DNA of 64,000 nucleotides from Lepidostoma basale (GCA_022606425.2 JAHDVF020001325.1:806001-870000); one strand, 5' to 3'. Shown: positions 28,601 to 35,114, counted from the stretch's first letter. A program made the numbers and translations. Notes: generated from the sequence alone by a model not told the origin.

Positions 28601-31196
28601 TACCTGTTCCAGAATTAACAACGCTTTTGATTGCATGATTATATATATTGTTACCCAAATATGTAGACTTTATAATGATGTTAGGACAATTTTAACACAT
28701 TTTTTATTTATTTTTTGTTTTTGTTTGATTTTGGTGTGTTTTTGGTGTTTGTGTTTGTGTGATAACCCGGTGTTCCAGAATTAACAACGCTTTTGATTGC
28801 ATGATTAAATATATTTTTAACCCAAATATGTTGACTTAATAATGATTTAAGGACAATATTTACAAAGTTGTTTTGTTTTTGAAAAACCCGGTATTCCAGA
28901 ATTAACAACGCTTTTGATTGAATGATTAAATATACAATATATAAAGGTATAATGATTTTGGTCATTTCCTTTGGATCTGTTTATTTTTGTTTTGATTTTG
29001 AAATACCCGGTGTTCCATAATTAACAAAGCTTTTTATTGAACGATTTAATGGATTTTTAACCAAATATCTTGACTTTATAATGATGTTAGGAGAATATCT
29101 ACAAATTGTTTAGTCTTGTTTTGTTTTTGAAATATCCGCTGTTCCAGAATTAACAATGTTGTTGGAAATAACAGAGTGGCGGTATATTTTTTCTGCCTTC
29201 CCATTCGGATACACGACGTGATGATTAGTTAGTTTACAAAATAAACATTTTATTAAATATTAAATATAATATTAAAGAATTTTACATAACTTTTTTTACA
29301 ATATTTTACTATGCTTTGTAACACAGCCCTTAATATTTATAAAATAAAGTTTTGTGTTTATAAAGTAAATATAAAAAAAAAACATTGTTCAAAAATGAAT
29401 CAATTTTGTTATTTGATATTTCATGGTAGAAGTCCAATGTAAATAATGAAAATAAAAATAAATTAAAAATATATTTTTTCAGATATTTTCAGATTCGAAT
29501 AGTCCAGTTTTTTAGCCGAAACACTATGATACTTAAATTATTCTGTTAAATTATAAACCTCTTTTTATGGTATCACAATTTTTTTATTTTATTTTTCAAA
29601 ACAATTAAGGACAAATTCTTGGAAATCCTAAAGACAAACATAATATATTCAACCAAAGTGGAATCTACCAGATTAATTGTGAGGATTGTGATGCTGTGTA
29701 TATTGGAAAGACGGACCGATCATTTTTAAAGAGGTTAAATGCACAGGAAATTTTATACAGAAACAGAATTTTTTTCGGAAATGGCGAATTATTGTGTGAA
29801 TTTCGACCATCATTTCGAAATCAAAAACACATTTTTTGCATATATTAACTCAATAAACATTACAAATAGCATAAATGTTTAAGGCATATAGCAAACGATT
29901 CTAAATAATTGAAAATTGAGATATTTTAAAAGCAGAGAAATGTGAATTGAATGTTATAAAAGCTAAATTCCAGCTTATTCTCCCTTAGAATATATAATAA
30001 TATAATACATTAAAAACTTTTCCATTGTACAATCTTATAAAAATATTAATACTACTTTCCACAATTGTTCCCTTTTTCTTTTTAATGTAATATGCTTCCT
30101 TCTCAAGTTTATCGTCCTTAATGTAGTATTATCGTATTTATTACTCATCGTATTTGAATTTATATTATGTGTAATTGTTCCTCCAAAATGCTGTTTTTTC
30201 CATCTTTATTATGTTCTCTTTTAATATTATTTGTAATTTCTTAATTTAATTAAAATTAACTGTGACAATAGTTTTTATTTCTGTTATATATAATTGTCCT
30301 TTCTAATCACAAGTTTTTTCCCCAACTTTGTTATATTTATTTGTAAAATTGTCAACAGATTTCGCATACTTCATTATAACTATGACTAATCACACTATGT
30401 GTTTTTTGCCCTATAAATAGTAACTAACCGTTCTTTCAATTAACTGTAATTAGGTAATACCTAACTCAACTCCAGCAAGAACTTCAAAATTATATCAAAG
30501 AAATTATTCAAATTTACATAGTAATAAATACACAAAGGTTCGAAAAATCACGAAAATAAAATTTTGACGGTTGATAAATTATTGTAACACCCAATGTCTC
30601 ATAACTTAGGTTGACGAAACAGCTGTCGCGAAAAAAAATTAAAATCGTGATACTACAAACAAAGTTTTATAATTTAAAAGTTTAATTTTAGATAAACTTA
30701 AGGCGTTAACACTGTGATACACATAATGACGATTTTTTTATGAATTAAAACACTATTTTTTCCACTTTTGAGTTGATTTTTCTCGACATGTTTCGAAGTC
30801 TTACACCTTCATCATCGGGAGAACGATATAAACGCCTTCAAAACATGCCGAGAAAAACAAATTCAAAAGTGGAAACAACAGTGTTTTAATTCATAAAAAA
30901 TCGTCATTTAAAAGTAAATTTTTTACGAGTGTTTAAATTTTTTTAACGAAATATTCATTTTAAAAAGATTTTTTTATTATTTTGATTATGTACAAAAATG
31001 TATCTGCAACACCAAAGTAATGGTAAATACCTATAGAAGAAATTTTACATAAATTAATTTCTTACCTTTTCTTTGTGCATTGTTTTTTAACATCTTCCAT
31101 CTGCATCTCTCTATGTCCATGATCGTCCATTTGTCCGGATTTTGTCGGTGCACCTGAATCTTTTGTCTGGTTAACAACATTTTGTTTTTTGATCAT
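4684..31196 (-). CDS. Neprilysin-like M13 zinc metallopeptidase, 14 exons
   Basis: Exons in coding order: 31066-31196, 19492-20181, 18010-18090, 13921-14051, 13220-13388, 12338-13152, 12102-12252, 11283-11469, 11029-11147, 9640-10032, 8033-8272, 6349-6466, 5980-6123, 4684-4860. All introns are GT/AG, phases agree, total 3546 nt (1181 aa). The start ATG is chosen because an in-frame TGA lies 12 nt upstream. Layout: cytoplasmic tail 1-46, membrane anchor about 47-66 (type II), long stalk to about 345, M13 N-terminal domain with [13 protein letters not shown] (377-389), then the peptidase domain. Catalytic features visible: substrate-binding NAYY (974), zinc motif HEITH (H1015, E1016, H1019), ENIAD (third ligand E1077, D1081), transition-state H1143 in VHSPG, R1149, and terminal CNVW. 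The family cleaves small extracellular peptides. Mammalian neprilysin is about 750 aa; here the excess is the stalk and an insert at about 421-582. Terminal Arg of mammalian CRVW is Asn here. Introns are rich in transposons; intron 1 spans 10.9 kb. Confidence 0.93.
5160..5575 (+). pseudogene. Penelope-like element 3' fragment with hammerhead-like tail
   Basis: From about 5177 one frame reads [10 protein letters not shown], then [10 protein letters not shown] and [10 protein letters not shown], matching the end of the GIY-YIG region of the better copy at 34.2 kb ([20 protein letters not shown]). About 180 nt downstream, 5494-5519 reads CTGAGGA, a GGAC/GTCC stem II, then GAAA, but the cleavage triplet is lost. 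It sits in neprilysin intron 13, opposite to the gene. Confidence 0.65.
5700..5790. repeat. Second fragment of the hAT-MITE-related family
   Basis: It shares ttatggctaaccctcttacg followed by tctgatggga with the elements at 4.2 kb and 45.3-45.7 kb. It is too short to define ends. A shorter piece of the same text occurs at about 6729-6766. Confidence 0.45.
6800..7220. repeat. Low-complexity A/T tract with internal duplication
   Basis: The block consists almost only of A and T (runs of aaatttaaa). The text ggcattgttttgtatataaa followed by taaatac is present at about 6768-6795 and again at about 6979-7006, which shows a local direct duplication of about 210 bp (6700-6900 against 6950-7100). Confidence 0.6.
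7755..7812 (-). ncRNA. Hammerhead ribozyme motif, gene-sense copy
   Basis: On the minus strand: CTGATGA (7797-7803), stem II GCCAAC/GTTGGC, GAAAC (7775-7779), loop AGCT, then ATC (7768-7770) as the cleavage triplet. The usual C15.2-G16.2 pair is C-A here, so stem III is weakened compared with the partner copy. It is in sense orientation within neprilysin intron 11. Confidence 0.65.
7862..7912 (+). ncRNA. Hammerhead ribozyme motif, complete core
   Basis: CTGATGA (7870-7876), stem II GCCAAC/GTTGGC around loop ATCG, GAAA (7894-7897), stem III A-U and C-G closed by AGCT (palindrome ACAGCTGT), and cleavage triplet GTC (7903-7905). Every core position of the known family is present. Stem I pairs only with internal mismatches. 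The very short palindromic stem III is the form described for Penelope-associated hammerheads, which may act as dimers. Confidence 0.8.
8388..8944. mobile_element. Possible hAT-type non-autonomous element
   Basis: The left end TAGGTTCTCAAAGTGGGCG and the right end TTGGAAACCTA are weakly inverted, and the interior has several GGGGGC runs and a copy of ttcccaaccatttgtg. These resemble ends of hAT (Buster-like) elements. No convincing target-site duplication was found and no transposase frame is present. Confidence 0.35.
8945..9605 (+). pseudogene. Non-LTR retrotransposon 3' fragment, interrupted
   Basis: The text ataatgaaaggatcattaag followed by atggtttgaacacatgga matches the frame [15 protein letters not shown] of the fuller copy at 40.7-41.3 kb. 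The matching 3' end with cagagacggcgtgatg and a TTAG tail runs 9360-9600. Between about 9115 and 9360 unrelated DNA is present, including about three repeats of acgaatggatagcgttaaca (9211-9296). It lies in neprilysin intron 10. Confidence 0.65.
10240..10415. repeat. Palindromic MITE copy
   Basis: Left half taattatattttatgagagt and right half aaatataacttctagaaaac followed by gcacgttttcat, with a short diverged middle. Same family as the copies at 17.4, 21, 41-42, 43.5, 46.5 and 62 kb. It lies in neprilysin intron 9. Confidence 0.65.
10510..10690 (+). pseudogene. Non-LTR retrotransposon 3' end with GAA tail
   Basis: One frame reads [20 protein letters not shown] and then stops, a C-terminal signature common to insect non-LTR elements, followed by an (AAG/GAA)n tail at 10667-10680. 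Only the last 150 bp or so survive. Confidence 0.6.
11950..12050 (-). ncRNA. Degenerate hammerhead-like repeat, ACCGGT family
   Basis: On the minus strand a CTTAAAG core remnant is followed by a diverged stem II region, then GCGAAAC and the palindrome AACCGGTT. Relatives with the same GAAACCGGT or GAAACCA end are at 27.0, 46.2, 46.7 and 48.3 kb, and all are followed by an actttatttt-like tail. The core is too mutated for activity. It lies in neprilysin intron 7. Confidence 0.4.
13435..13550 (+). pseudogene. Non-LTR retrotransposon fragment
   Basis: The text gctgatttggccacatggaa followed by agaatggatgaagaaagaat corresponds to the [12 protein letters not shown] block seen in the longer copies at 15.4 and 40.7 kb. 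About 110 bp survive. Confidence 0.55.
14360..14655 (+). pseudogene. Non-LTR retrotransposon 3' end with TTAG tail
   Basis: It contains aatgctggcacgatcaaata, the RKCWHDQI block, then tcggagaaatcgacgtgtgt, and ends in gagacgttgagatggttagt tagtta. It belongs to the same family as 40665-41270, and it is interrupted by several stops. It lies in neprilysin intron 3. Confidence 0.65.
15195..15330 (-). pseudogene. Penelope-like element tail remnant
   Basis: The text agtgatttatttcggaacgt followed by ttttgcttttgttataacaa is nearly the same as 22730-22765, which is the 3' flank of a recognisable Penelope-like copy. Only this untranslated part is left here. Confidence 0.45.
15340..15845 (+). pseudogene. 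Non-LTR retrotransposon 3' portion
   Basis: Frames broken by shifts read [38 protein letters not shown] and [11 protein letters not shown], the region downstream of the reverse transcriptase seen in full at 40665-41270. It ends with ctgccaacccatgcggggaa and a modified tail without TTAG repeats. Confidence 0.7.
15935..16545 (+). pseudogene. Two non-LTR retrotransposon 3' ends
   Basis: The second part (16330-16545) reads [40 protein letters not shown] and stops before an (AAG)n tail, a signature of a different clade from the TTAG family. The first part (15935-16320) looks like the untranslated end of a similar element and also finishes with agaaagaagaaag. Both are decayed. Confidence 0.6.
16990..17165 (-). 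mobile_element. SINE-like unit sharing the TTAG-family LINE tail
   Basis: Read on the minus strand, it starts near GAGGTTCGCAACCCATCACA (the GGTTCGCAACC part resembles a pol III B box), continues through a region ending in a block like gtctaccctttcggagagat, and ends with TTAG repeats. The same arrangement is at 47165-47310. The 3' part is shared with the TTAG-tailed non-LTR family. A separate plus-strand TTAG tail lies at 17205-17285. Confidence 0.5.
17205..17290 (+). repeat. TTAG-family LINE or SINE tail
   Basis: The text ttctttctgcctaccctttc followed by ggggagacggcgtaatggtt ends in four TTAG units. With 16990-17165 it forms a tail-to-tail inverted arrangement. Confidence 0.6.
17340..17535. 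repeat. Palindromic MITE copy
   Basis: The outer part gtatttattgtttcgtgaac is followed by ttaatgaaaacgtccatttt on the left and by aaaatataataaaactttga then gaaaacgtacgttttcatct on the right. The arms are more diverged than in the 62-kb copy. A weaker copy is visible at about 18335-18430. Confidence 0.65.
18600..19035 (+). pseudogene. Penelope-like element 3' fragment
   Basis: The block ggcgttgaaattttgcaagt followed by many A-rich codons and ttataaacaaccaaataaac aligns with the PLE copy at 5160-5330. Downstream, 18953-18985 has catcgatgaagggcgtctgc then gtctgaaacat, a hammerhead-like core with U4 changed (CGATGA). It lies in neprilysin intron 2. Confidence 0.55.
19200..19315 (-). mobile_element. 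tRNA-derived SINE fragment, family B
   Basis: On the minus strand, agacgatagaacgcttgact then cctgatccagaggactt is followed by the B box GGTTCGTGCC. Close relatives are at 42440-42580 (minus) and 39895-39965 (plus). It resembles a tRNA body but lacks a closed acceptor stem, so it is read as a SINE head rather than a working tRNA gene. Confidence 0.6.
20335..20570 (-). pseudogene. Non-LTR retrotransposon 3' end, TTAG family
   Basis: The plus strand begins aactaactaccacgccatct and continues with ggcagaaataaaggatcgcc, then gcacgttgatttctacgact and catttaatatttgattgatt, the complement of the 40.7-41.3 kb family. It lies in neprilysin intron 1. Confidence 0.65.
20925..21240. repeat. Palindromic MITE split by a dispersed repeat
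   Basis: The left half (20935-21000, tttctagaagttttattata) and right half (21160-21240) are separated by 21010-21165, which matches a second dispersed repeat also found at 27.8-28.4 and 63.0-63.3 kb (tcaaatcaattcagtttatt, then aaatgtttaaggcatcaatt). Confidence 0.65.
21385..21560. repeat. Palindromic MITE, right half only
   Basis: The text gataatgctttagacaggtg, aaacatgtcattcacatt, aaaacttctagaaaacagac and gttttcattcgtattaatta is one of the best-preserved right arms and extends to aatatggagttttacgtctt. The left arm is missing. Confidence 0.65.
22140..22385. repeat. Inverted repeat with degraded hammerhead-like core
   Basis: Arms at about 22200-22282 (tatttgaataactttttgaa) and 22312-22372 (ttcaaaaagttattcaaata) are reverse complements. 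On the minus strand the centre reads CTGCGGC, stem II GGGC/GTCC, CGAAAC, ATGT, so the catalytic CUGANGA is lost. Relatives: 40035-40230 and 61365-61440. Confidence 0.6.
22580..23050 (-). pseudogene. Penelope-like element 3' fragment with intact hammerhead
   Basis: In minus orientation the relic of the GIY-YIG C-terminus lies around 22840-23000 (complement of gttgttcaaagttatatttc-like text also found at 5.2 kb). It is followed by the ttattttggaacgtttatgc block and then the ribozyme at 22605-22665. It lies in neprilysin intron 1 in sense orientation. Confidence 0.6.
22605..22665 (-). ncRNA. Hammerhead ribozyme motif with well-paired stem I
   Basis: Minus strand: AATACCA, CTGATGA (22647-22653), stem II GGGCT/AGTCC with loop GGTT, GAAAC (22627-22631), AT, GTT cleavage triplet (22622-22624), TGGTGTTT. 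Stem I AATACCA/TGGTGTT pairs over 7 bp with one wobble. All conserved core bases are present. Stem III is the short ACATGT palindrome. Confidence 0.82.
23585..23725 (+). pseudogene. Non-LTR retrotransposon 3' end
   Basis: One frame reads [20 protein letters not shown] then [16 protein letters not shown] and a stop, followed by a GATGAT tail. The same signature (EEAYIQQW) recurs at 24700-24850 and about 27840-27910 as EAYFQQW. Fragments only. Confidence 0.6.
24075..24370 (-). pseudogene. Non-LTR retrotransposon C-terminal fragment
   Basis: Minus-strand frame: [20 protein letters not shown] then [11 protein letters not shown]. This aligns with [20 protein letters not shown] at 25.0 kb and with RQRRRYWHQHVERM at 50.6-50.8 kb, so these are three copies of one family. 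Its 5' end is missing. Confidence 0.6.
24700..24860 (+). pseudogene. Non-LTR retrotransposon 3' end with GAAGAA tail
   Basis: The frame [20 protein letters not shown] then QWREDG stop is followed by aagaagaagaagattc. The GAA-rich tail defines this group of elements in the window (10.67, 24.84, 25.23, 33.36 and 61.33 kb). Confidence 0.6.
24885..25260 (+). pseudogene. Non-LTR retrotransposon C-terminal fragment
   Basis: The frame starts [20 protein letters not shown], then [20 protein letters not shown] and [20 protein letters not shown]. It contains the downstream motif of an endonuclease/RT element (YGVE-R, then IR-IC), and ends in an (AAG)n tail at 25228-25255. Same family as 24075-24370 and 50586-50890. 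Confidence 0.65.
25372..25570 (+). mobile_element. tRNA-derived SINE, family A
   Basis: The head has an A box (TGGCAGAGTGGTAAGAGC) and a B box (GGTTCGATTCC) spaced as in a tRNA. It continues with the constant body gcagtgtgattgtcacactg, caataaaatggcgaaagatt and ggctaccacctatcac. Two relatives with the same body are at 40265-40470 and 57190-57440. Confidence 0.75.
25725..25885. repeat. Degraded palindromic MITE copy
   Basis: It retains gttacctactatgtgttaac, tctaaacttctagaaaataa and, at the right end, gagaaacaataaat. Both arms are recognisable only by comparison with other copies. Confidence 0.4.
25886..26990. other. Unassigned AT-rich intron sequence
   Basis: It is part of the large first intron of the neprilysin gene. 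I see no repeat family shared with the rest of the window and no exon. Confidence 0.4.
27000..27265 (+). repeat. ACCGGT-family hammerhead-like repeat and MITE end
   Basis: 27018-27060 reads GCGAGGA, a diverged stem II, GAAACCGGTTGGCGCT, followed by ataaagtggtttttaaaagt, as in the complementary copy at 12.0 kb. The catalytic C3 and U4 are lost. At 27178-27260 there is a right end of the palindromic MITE (aaaacagacgttttaatttg). Confidence 0.45.
27755..28410 (+). repeat. Dispersed repeat, two partial copies
   Basis: The segments 27755-27815, 27920-28140 and 28130-28400 share agtttattaactcaaaagac, caaaatgtttaaggcatcta, gaccgcgtctatcagactaa and ctcttcccaccggtgtcacc. A 280-bp copy in the opposite orientation is at 63000-63280, and short pieces are at 21010-21165 and 29845-29885. 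Coding potential is not evident. Confidence 0.65.
28495..29165 (+). repeat. Minisatellite-like array, five diverged units of about 120-165 bp
   Basis: The marker ccagaattaacaacgctttt starts at 28609, 28775, 28896 and, in altered form, near 29015 and 29144. Each is preceded by ttgaaatacccggtgttcc-like text and followed by aaccaaatatgttgacttta. Unit spacing varies (166, 121, 119 and 129 bp). A related single unit lies at 27590-27735. Confidence 0.75.
29160..29240 (+). repeat. TTAG-family LINE tail
   Basis: The text aataacagagtggcggtata, then ttctgccttcccattcggat, acacgacgtgatgattagtt is a truncated 3' end of the family at 40665-41270. Confidence 0.55.
29505..29595 (-). repeat. Outer part of the 7.7-kb inverted-repeat family
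   Basis: The text tttttagccgaaacactatg followed by atacttaaattattctgtta matches 7670-7730. A possibly corresponding plus-strand part lies at 30580-30680 with a ruined hammerhead core (CCAATGT in place of CUGAUGA, then GACGAAACAGCTGTCGCG). The two may frame one inserted PLE copy. Confidence 0.5.
29600..29840 (+). pseudogene. Penelope-like element GIY-YIG domain fragment
   Basis: One frame reads [20 protein letters not shown] then RSFLKRLNA before breaking. GIY, the CxxC pair and YIGKT match the GIY-YIG endonuclease of Penelope-like retroelements. The segment ends near 29840 where a different dispersed repeat begins. Confidence 0.75.
30715..30910. repeat. Inverted repeat with hammerhead-like core
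   Basis: Left arm 30724-30800 and right arm 30838-30905 (aattcataaaaaatcgtcat) are reverse complements. On the minus strand the left arm reads ATGATGA, stem II AAGGT..ACTT, CGAAAC, AT, GTC, GAG. The essential C3 is changed. It is 150 nt downstream, in gene order, of neprilysin exon 1. Confidence 0.6.
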
Positions 31197-31700
31197 GATC
31201 AGTTTTCATCACAGAATACAACACGCACTGTAATTAAATATATTCAAGATAATCAATCAGCGCTTTGTACGAAGTTTCCTCAACTAACGTTACGTTAATA
31301 ACTAAAATAGTTTTGAAATTGTCACTTGAATCGTAAGATTTATAAATACAGTTGCTGCTTAAGATATGTGTACTTATTATTCTAATTGAATTAGATTAAC
31401 TAATTTATCCAACACAAATAAACGAACATTTGTTTTGCCCTAAGAAAACATTCTTGGATGCTTACATACGAAAATCGCAAAGAGAACTGAGATGACTTGT
31501 TGTTGAGCATACAAGATGCTGAGCGCCGAGCCGCAGCGCTGAAATAAATGAAAAGAAGAAATGAAAAGCTGCGCCATACTACGATCTAAATTTATTGGCG
31601 ACTTCCGCCAGAGGTTGACAAAGAGTGCGGAAGTTAATTTGCATTCTACGTGTTTGTGTAGCGGTCTGATTCGGGATACAGGCGGCATGTATTGTCCAAC
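31197..31700 (-). promoter_or_regulatory. Probable 5' region of the neprilysin-like gene
   Basis: Upstream of the start codon there is a possible acceptor (tttaattacAG at about 31235). Farther up, a CpG-richer patch (31480-31700) carries an acceptor-like tatttcAG and a donor-like GTAAGC (about 31462-31467). This fits a non-coding first exon with the transcription start near 31.7 kb. An 82-codon frame here has no recognised similarity. This is inference only. Confidence 0.35.
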
Positions 31701-31924
31701 AGATTGTGACGAAATTAATCAATTGCCTAAACTATCGACTCTGTAAATAATGTCTAAAAAAGACACTTTAATCGATCAAAAAACACCTTGTATCGATAAA
31801 ACACAACAGGTGTTTTTAATTCAGTTTAACTATAAATTAGCAGCACAATAAGAAACCTCATAAAACATAACATTGTGAAAAATTGTTCTACTAGTCCCAA
31901 CGAATCAATAAATTTATTATAATA

Positions 31925-32240
31925 CGAAAGTTTGTTTAATGAAAGAATCATTAAGGTGGTATTGACACATGGAAAGAATGAATGAAGAAAGAATTGTAAA
32001 AAAAGTATATGTTAACGATGTAAATCGAACTAGAAATTAGGAAGAGAAAAACTTAGCACGATCAAATAAATAAAATATTGAATGTCGACCACGTGAGGAG
32101 TCGGAGAAATCGACGTGCGTGCATGGCACGATGTATGAATGTCGAGGAAGCGAGAGAAGCATGCCAGGATAGAAAAGTGTGGCAATCCATTCTATCTGCT
32201 ACCCCTTCAGTGAGACGGCGTGATGGTTAGTTAGGAACTA
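31925..32240 (+). pseudogene. Non-LTR retrotransposon 3' end with TTAG tail
   Basis: It carries gaaagaatgaatgaagaaag, tatgttaacgatgtaaatcg, ggagaaatcgacgtgcgtgc and ends gagacggcgtgatggttagt tag. Same family as 40665-41270; frames are broken. Confidence 0.65.
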
Positions 32241-33025
32241 AAGATTTTCTACTCTTTAAAAACTCGGTTCATTCTACAATCGTAATAATTTTTAACTTTT
32301 AATGTATTTTTTTTTAAACTCTCTAAAAATTTCACAATTGAAAATTCCAACTTTTCTATCCTTTTGTTTTCAACACTACTGTCATACAACAATAATCAGA
32401 ACAAATTTCAAAATAATCCAAAAATATTCACGGGCATGCGCGTTGTGCGCATTTCAAAATGATCGAATTACTTTCGAAGATAATCGAAGTAACTCTTGCC
32501 CTCTTGAATTCAAATTATTTTCGTACTCTTTCTTCGAGTTTTTATTATGATTCTACACATTCATTTAAATCCAAAATTCTAACACTATTATCAAAGTAGT
32601 ATAGAATATTGTCTTCTGATGATGAGCGGTCTTTGTTGACTGCGGGATGCATTGTCTTGTTCGGTGACCTCTAGCACTATTAATCTGACCTATCTGCCTA
32701 GTTCCAAGATCCTCGACACCAGGTCCTAGACAACGCGCCAGTACACGCAGTAGGAAAGTCCTAATAGACGAGCAGACGGCAACTCTAGTTCAGCCAATTT
32801 AGATCAATTGGGTACCACATAAAATGCTTGCCATAGCTATTCTTAACAATGCGAGCCGTTTGAACTAACCGACATTTGATAAAGTCAAGTGCTCATCCTA
32901 ATAATCTGAATATTCCAAACAAAAATATCAATCTTATTTTCTCTTTTGCCATTTTCTGGCCTTTTCTAATTTTCATTTGGTTAATTTAGTTCAAGTTTTA
33001 GTTAAGTGAAACAATAGGACAAGTC
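32241..33025. other. Intergenic, unassigned
   Basis: This is AT-rich at first, with more balanced composition between 32600 and 32860. CTGATGATGAG at about 32616 is not followed by GAAA in any suitable position. No gene is recognised. Confidence 0.4.
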
Positions 33026-33029
33026 AACC

Positions 33030-33380
33030 AGGCTTCGGTGGTATCAGGTTGTCTCAAGAATATAATATGGAAAATCAAGTATATGAAAACTGACAGTAAG
33101 GTCAGAATATATAAAACATGCGTAAGGCCTATACTGACATATTGCATTGAGACCAGAGCAGACAACGCAGAAGATACTGGAATTCGCACGTGCAGAGGAT
33201 GGATCCCACCAGAATCCCACGCACTGTGGCGCATCAGATTCCTGCCGACTGCCGTCCCCAGGAAGACCGCCGAATAGATGGAGAGATAGTTGGGAGTCAT
33301 CCTCCCAAGAGAGGCCACCCTGATTTCAAGAACAGACCAAGGGTCTATAAGGAGATGAAGAAGAAGAAGAATTTAGTTAT
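33030..33380 (+). pseudogene. Non-LTR retrotransposon fragment with internal deletion and GAA tail
   Basis: The frame MKTDSKVRIYKTCVRPILTY then CIETRADNAED is the post-RT region (KVRIYKTCVRPILTYG is typical). It jumps to a C-terminal part with PTRIPRTVAHQIP in another frame and ends aagaagaagaagaat at about 33358-33372. Confidence 0.65.
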
Positions 33381-33449
33381 ATGGCGATGAAGGTATAATA
33401 CCTTCGAAACATTTCAAGAAAAATATACTTATCAGTAAAAATATATATT

Positions 33450-33920
33450 TTTTAAATTCTTCTTATTTAGTCGGCTTCCTCGTGACTGAGGGTCTTGTCC
33501 ATCCCATAATCTATCCACCATGGTTCGCCATGTGCTTCTGTCACCGGTCAGTCCCCTGGCTGAAGCTATTGAGAGGCCAGTCAGGGCTTCATTGTGGTCA
33601 CCTTCCCTTTACTTTACTCATTATTTTAAGTTTTTCAAGGTTATCCTGATCTTACCGGGCTATGTGACCAAATATTATAACACTCTCTGAGAGCATACTG
33701 CTCAGATTGCTAAGGATTGACTGGTCCATTCGTCTTGCCGTCCAGGGTGTGCACAGCATTGGTCACCAGCATCACATCTCGAAAGCATCAATTTATGACC
33801 TCTTCGATGCTCGCATAGTTCGAAATTCGCTACCACAAAATAATGTGGACAATACAAGGATTTGTACCAATCTCTTCTTGGTTTTATTAGAAATATTTTT
33901 GTTTTCGCATAAAGTCATAT
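33450..33920 (-). pseudogene. Non-LTR retrotransposon fragment, second copy of the 52.6-53.3 kb family
   Basis: The plus strand has cctcgtgactgagggtcttg, tccatcccataatctatcca, ccagcatcacatctcgaaag and others that match 52630-53110 in the same orientation. Several stops interrupt any frame. Confidence 0.65.
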
Positions 33921-33939
33921 CATAATGTATAGATTGAAC

Positions 33940-35030
33940 AAAACATTTATATTGAAAGCTAAGGCATTAACACTGTGGAATTCCATAGTAATATATTTAG
34001 GAAATTGAAAAAAAAAGTTTATTTTCCACAAAATATTAAAAAATAAACTTCTTAAAAAAACATAAAAATAATTTCACCAACACATACATATATTCACAGC
34101 CTCAAAACACCATTTTCTCATTCAGAGGTTTTTTTATAGATTGACAAAATTGAACGAAATAAAAAAAAATCACTCCCTCGTCACATTAAACCAGTCTTTT
34201 ACACACAAAACAACCTTGGCCAACTCCTTTTTAAATTCTAAACAAATACAGATATTTGTCAAAAAAGTGGTGTATAAAATTAAATGTTTTGTGATACTTT
34301 TTACATAGGCAAAACAGGACGAACATTTAAAATACGTATCAACGAACACAAACAAGCATTCACCAAACATACTATTTTTCCTGAGATGGCTAACCATGGT
34401 ACTGAATTTAACCATAGTTTCGATAAAAATGACACAATATTTCTACATACAATTAACAATAGCAATAAATTAAACAAACTTGAAACTTTAGAAATCCTCA
34501 AGTCGGTGAAATTGGGTGAAAACATAATTAATAATCAGATTCCTCCTTTTACTCCTTTCTCCTTAAATACTTTGTCTACTTTTAATCTCCCAAGCTCCCA
34601 TTCCCAATCATAAGCAAATTAATCATTAATTAATTTCTATAAAAATAATGTCTTTTTAAATGTATGTTTTACTAAATAACAATTTTATATTTTTATATTA
34701 TCATTATGTATTATTATTGTTTAATATTATTTATTAGTTATTACTGGCAAAAAGTAATTATTAGTACTTATAACAATTAGCCCGGATTAATTTCTAAATA
34801 AAAAAAATTGTATCGAATTTTAAATGCGTTTTTTTATGTTAGTCTATCCTTGTTTAATTTTTATTATGTACTCATATTTACACCTGAAGATGGAGGTATC
34901 CTCCGAAACATGTCGTGTTTTTTTAATATTTTGTGGAAAATAAAATAAGTTTTTTTTTCAATTTCCCAAGTATAAATATTTTGTGGAAAATAAAATAAGT
35001 TTTTTTTCAATTTCCCAAGTATATGTTTAG
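33940..35030 (+). pseudogene. Penelope-like element with GIY-YIG domain, flanked by inverted ends
   Basis: From 34160 a frame reads to VYKIKCF (34268-34295), then after a one-base shift CDTFYIGKTGRTFKIRINEH followed by KQAFTKHTIFPEMANHGTEF, ending near 34611. GIY-YIG core residues (VYKIKC, YIGKTGRTFKIRINEH) are clear. A hammerhead motif follows at 34884-34914. The outer ends 34002-34042 and 34925-34975 are reverse complements (tattttgtggaaaataaaat). A 48-bp direct duplication, 34927-34974 and 34976-35022, closes the element. Upstream RT is absent, so this is a 5'-truncated copy. Confidence 0.8.
34878..34920 (+). ncRNA. Hammerhead ribozyme motif of a Penelope-like element
   Basis: CACAC-type stem I strand, CTGAAGA (34884-34890; position 7 is free in the family), stem II GGAGG/CCTCC with loop TAT, GAAA (34905-34908), short palindromic stem III ACATGT, cleavage triplet GTC (34912-34914), then GTGT. 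Stem I pairs ACAC with GTGT. This is a textbook minimal core, located 270 bp past the GIY-YIG frame in the same orientation. Confidence 0.85.
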
Positions 35031-35114
35031 AATAAACGGTTTTTGCTAAGCGTAAGCACCCCTGAATTATATTTTTTAAATATCACCAACTCCTTAATTA
35101 TTATTTTTTATTAT

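Noticed and set aside
28495..29165. CRISPR-like array
   Set aside because: The units are long, diverged and unequal, there are no short identical repeats with unique spacers, and the DNA is eukaryotic.
32612..32650. Hammerhead motif at CTGATGATGAGCGG
   Set aside because: No GAAA at a suitable distance and no stem II.
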